Assembly (NCBI RefSeq): GCF_000142805.1
Contig: NC_013084.1
Location: 496,001-560,000 of the forward strand
Direction: 5' to 3'
Length of the DNA: 64,000 nucleotides
Source: Lachancea thermotolerans CBS 6340
Lineage: Eukaryota; Ascomycota; Saccharomycetes; Saccharomycetales; Saccharomycetaceae
Both the position numbers and the translations under genes were made by a program. Shown here in pieces: positions 62,463-64,000 of this stretch (its first letter is position 1; each line of letters opens with the position of its first letter). The notes under the pieces are model-generated. The model did not search any database. It saw only the letters and a list, made by a program, of their open reading frames with translations, and was not told the DNA's origin.

Positions 62463-63403
62463 CATTGACTGCTTGGTACTGAATCTTGTTGAGGACCACT
62501 TGTTTCTCGCAGCCGCGTTGAGTATTTAACAACTTTGGTCCAGAAGATCTTTTTATCACAAGAAGGGCACGAACCCGAATGAGGCAACAATTTTCTCACG
62601 CCAGTAAGCGCTTGCTCATCGTCTACAAATATTCGATGCAAACAGCTTAAGTGAGAGAGGAATTGGCAGTTATCTGTTGGGCAGAACGCCACTAGTGGCT
62701 TCGGACTATCTTCGTCGCTCATGTAGTTAAAATCCTTATGACAAATAGGGCAGGTGATGCAACCATGGTAAAGTGCTTCCTGGTAAACACGTACGCGTTC
62801 ATCATCGGCTCTCAGAACGCTTTTATATAGTTTTTCGACTAAAACCAGATTTTCAGAAGCGAATTCGTTGGCACCTCTTTTTTGGAGCTCTTCTTTGCTG
62901 GCCGGTGGTTCTAAGCTCTCCGTAACGTTTGGTATATCACAGTCTATCAAGAACTTATTTTGAGACCACGCGTCGACCGCTTCGGCGCAGAAAAGGTGAA
63001 CTTTCAGGTTCATGTAGCTAAAGAATTCATTTTTGATCAAAAGCCGAATGTTCCCCAACTTATGATGGATAGTTCTTCCACCAGCTTTTTTAGTCACTAT
63101 CCTTTGATCATCGTCAATGAAGTGGGTTAAGTTACTATGCTGCCAGGCATGTTCGAATTGCAGAGCTGCAATTTTGCTTGTAAATCCGTAGACACACGCA
63201 ATCATTCTCCAAGGCCTAAATCCTGTTTTCTTTGTTCTATATGCAGAGCCATTTGCAAGAGTTCCATTATGTTGCCGAAGCCTTCGCACAGGATTTGGAG
63301 TGGAACCAATGTAAAAAGACTGCTTCTTGGGCACTGATCGAAGAAGATAACAGCAGTAAAAATCTGGAATAGCGTGCTGCTTAGTCTTTGACCTACTTTT
63401 CAT
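62459..63403 (-). CDS. SLX1: Structure-specific endonuclease catalytic subunit Slx1
   Basis: 314 residues from Met at 63403 (MKSRSKTKQHAIPDFYCCYLL), chosen to match the S. cerevisiae start (304 residues); an in-frame ATG at 63469 adds 22 residues but leaves only 30 bp to MCX1. The GIY-YIG nuclease domain is at the N-terminus (FYCCYLLRS, FYIGSTPNPVRRLRQHNG) and a RING/PHD-like zinc domain at the C-terminus (CPICHKDF, CPTDNCQFLSHLSCL, CPSC). Slx1 with Slx4 cuts branched DNA such as stalled forks and Holliday junctions. Its stop overlaps that of ROT2 by 4 bp. Position matches YBR228W. Confidence 0.95.
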   Translation of the reverse strand: MKSRSKTKQHAIPDFYCCYLLRSVPKKQSFYIGSTPNPVRRLRQHNGTLANGSAYRTKKTGFRPWRMIACVYGFTSKIAALQFEHAWQHSNLTHFIDDDQRIVTKKAGGRTIHHKLGNIRLLIKNEFFSYMNLKVHLFCAEAVDAWSQNKFLIDCDIPNVTESLEPPASKEELQKRGANEFASENLVLVEKLYKSVLRADDERVRVYQEALYHGCITCPICHKDFNYMSDEDSPKPLVAFCPTDNCQFLSHLSCLHRIFVDDEQALTGVRKLLPHSGSCPSCDKKIFWTKVVKYSTRLRETSGPQQDSVPSSQC

Positions 63404-63499
63404 CACTGTGAAGAGTGTTCTTCTGACATCGTACAGGATTGAAGATCTTAAGGAATAATTTTTCTCCAAACGCTGCGCACAAGACTTCTAAAGAAATCA

Positions 63500-64000
63500 A
63501 TGATTAAAACGGGCCTGAAGAGCTTCCAGAGTTTTCACAGGCTGAGCTCTCTAGCTGGAAAAGTCCAGGAGAATCAATTGAGAAATCTACCTTCTCCCAA
63601 GGAGTTGAGAAAGTTCCTGGATAACTATGTCGTAGGACAGACAACAGGAAAGAAGGTGTTGAGCGTGGCAGTCTACAATCACTATCTAAGGGTGAACGAC
63701 AAGCAGAAGCGCATTGATGCGAAGTTACAACGTGAACTACTGGAAAAACAGCAACAAGAAGATGACAAGGATGAGCCTATTTACACCGGCAGCAACGAGG
63801 CCAAAGTTGGTTTCCAAAATTTACAAACGCAGTTAGCACGAGGGATGGATCCGAAGGACGACGACCTAGAACTCTCCAAGAGTAATGTGCTCGTTGTTGG
63901 CCCTTCGGGTTCAGGAAAAACGCTTCTTGCTTCCACTCTAGCTCGCGTTTTGGACGTCCCAATTGCTATCACGGACTGTACACAATTAACGCAAGCTGGT
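63500..64000 (+). CDS. MCX1: Mitochondrial ClpX-type unfoldase Mcx1, N-terminal part
   Basis: Open at the right edge; 167 codons are present. The N-terminus ([21 protein letters not shown]) is a mitochondrial presequence. [22 protein letters not shown] is the conserved ClpX start of the AAA+ domain, and the Walker A GPSGSGKT is at about 136-143. Mcx1 has no ClpP partner in yeast and activates heme synthesis by opening Hem1 for its pyridoxal cofactor. S. cerevisiae Mcx1 is about 520 residues. Position matches YBR227C. Divergent from SLX1. Confidence 0.95.
   Translation, partial: MIKTGLKSFQSFHRLSSLAGKVQENQLRNLPSPKELRKFLDNYVVGQTTGKKVLSVAVYNHYLRVNDKQKRIDAKLQRELLEKQQQEDDKDEPIYTGSNEAKVGFQNLQTQLARGMDPKDDDLELSKSNVLVVGPSGSGKTLLASTLARVLDVPIAITDCTQLTQAG

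Overview
This window is nuclear DNA from a budding yeast of the family Saccharomycetaceae whose lineage split off before the whole-genome duplication (WGD). It looks most like a Lachancea-type genome, although genus is an inference. About 37 protein genes were recognised by protein similarity recalled from Saccharomyces cerevisiae, so those comparisons should be confirmed by alignment. The strongest clue is gene order. Genes that in S. cerevisiae lie in two separate sister blocks (YBR227C-YBR244W on chromosome II and YGL100W-YGL124C on chromosome VII) are interleaved here in one row, as expected of an unduplicated ancestor-like chromosome. Introns carry yeast signals (GTATGT, TACTAAC-like branch sites, AG), and a canonical yeast U2 snRNA gene is present. 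I saw no tRNA, rRNA, centromere, CRISPR array, LTR element or transposon.

Layout. 1-3.75 kb is strikingly GC-rich: the end of an ISW2-type chromatin remodeller, a thiol peroxidase (GPX2/HYR1 type), a 1.3 kb intergenic region holding a dense array of ten CACGTG sites, and SEH1. From ALG7 onward composition drops to about 45-48% GC. 3.9-18.3 kb: ALG7, an HD-domain phosphohydrolase, RPL28 (spliced), a vacuolar-type sugar transporter, THI2, ARC1, ERT1, MLC1, RMD9 and a YGL108C-like lipidated protein. 18.3-41.7 kb: PRP5, ABD1, VHC1, CUE3, NSA1, ARC40, DAD3, TAF6, SLD3, PBP2, SWC5, a YGL114W-like OPT transporter and SNF4. 42.1-42.5 kb: the U2 snRNA gene, with its own promoter and a probable Rnt1 processing hairpin. 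42.7-64 kb: CDC20, a two-exon COQ8, PRP43, NAB2, RPS2, OM14 (spliced, 8-nt first exon), MON1, a GATA-factor gene, ROT2, SLX1 and the start of MCX1.

The genes are mostly unrelated housekeeping functions; there are no operons. Several neighbours share divergent promoters (COQ8/PRP43, RPS2/OM14, SNF4/U2, NSA1/ARC40, DAD3/TAF6). Regulatory signals readable by eye fit the genes: PAC+RRPE motifs at the ribosome-biogenesis genes PRP43 and NSA1, Rap1 sites at RPS2 and probably RPL28, stress elements (STRE) near the peroxidase gene and OM14, and Reb1 sites at U2 and COQ8/PRP43.

The most interesting locus is COQ8 (46052-47836). A 72-nt intron joins a 124-codon first exon to the UbiB kinase body. If the intron is retained, translation stops two codons past the 5' splice site and yields a separate 126-residue protein that resembles S. 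cerevisiae YBR230W-A. That small gene sits in S. cerevisiae exactly where the WGD twin of COQ8 should be. The locus therefore looks like one ancestral alternatively spliced gene whose two products were divided between the two duplicates after the WGD.
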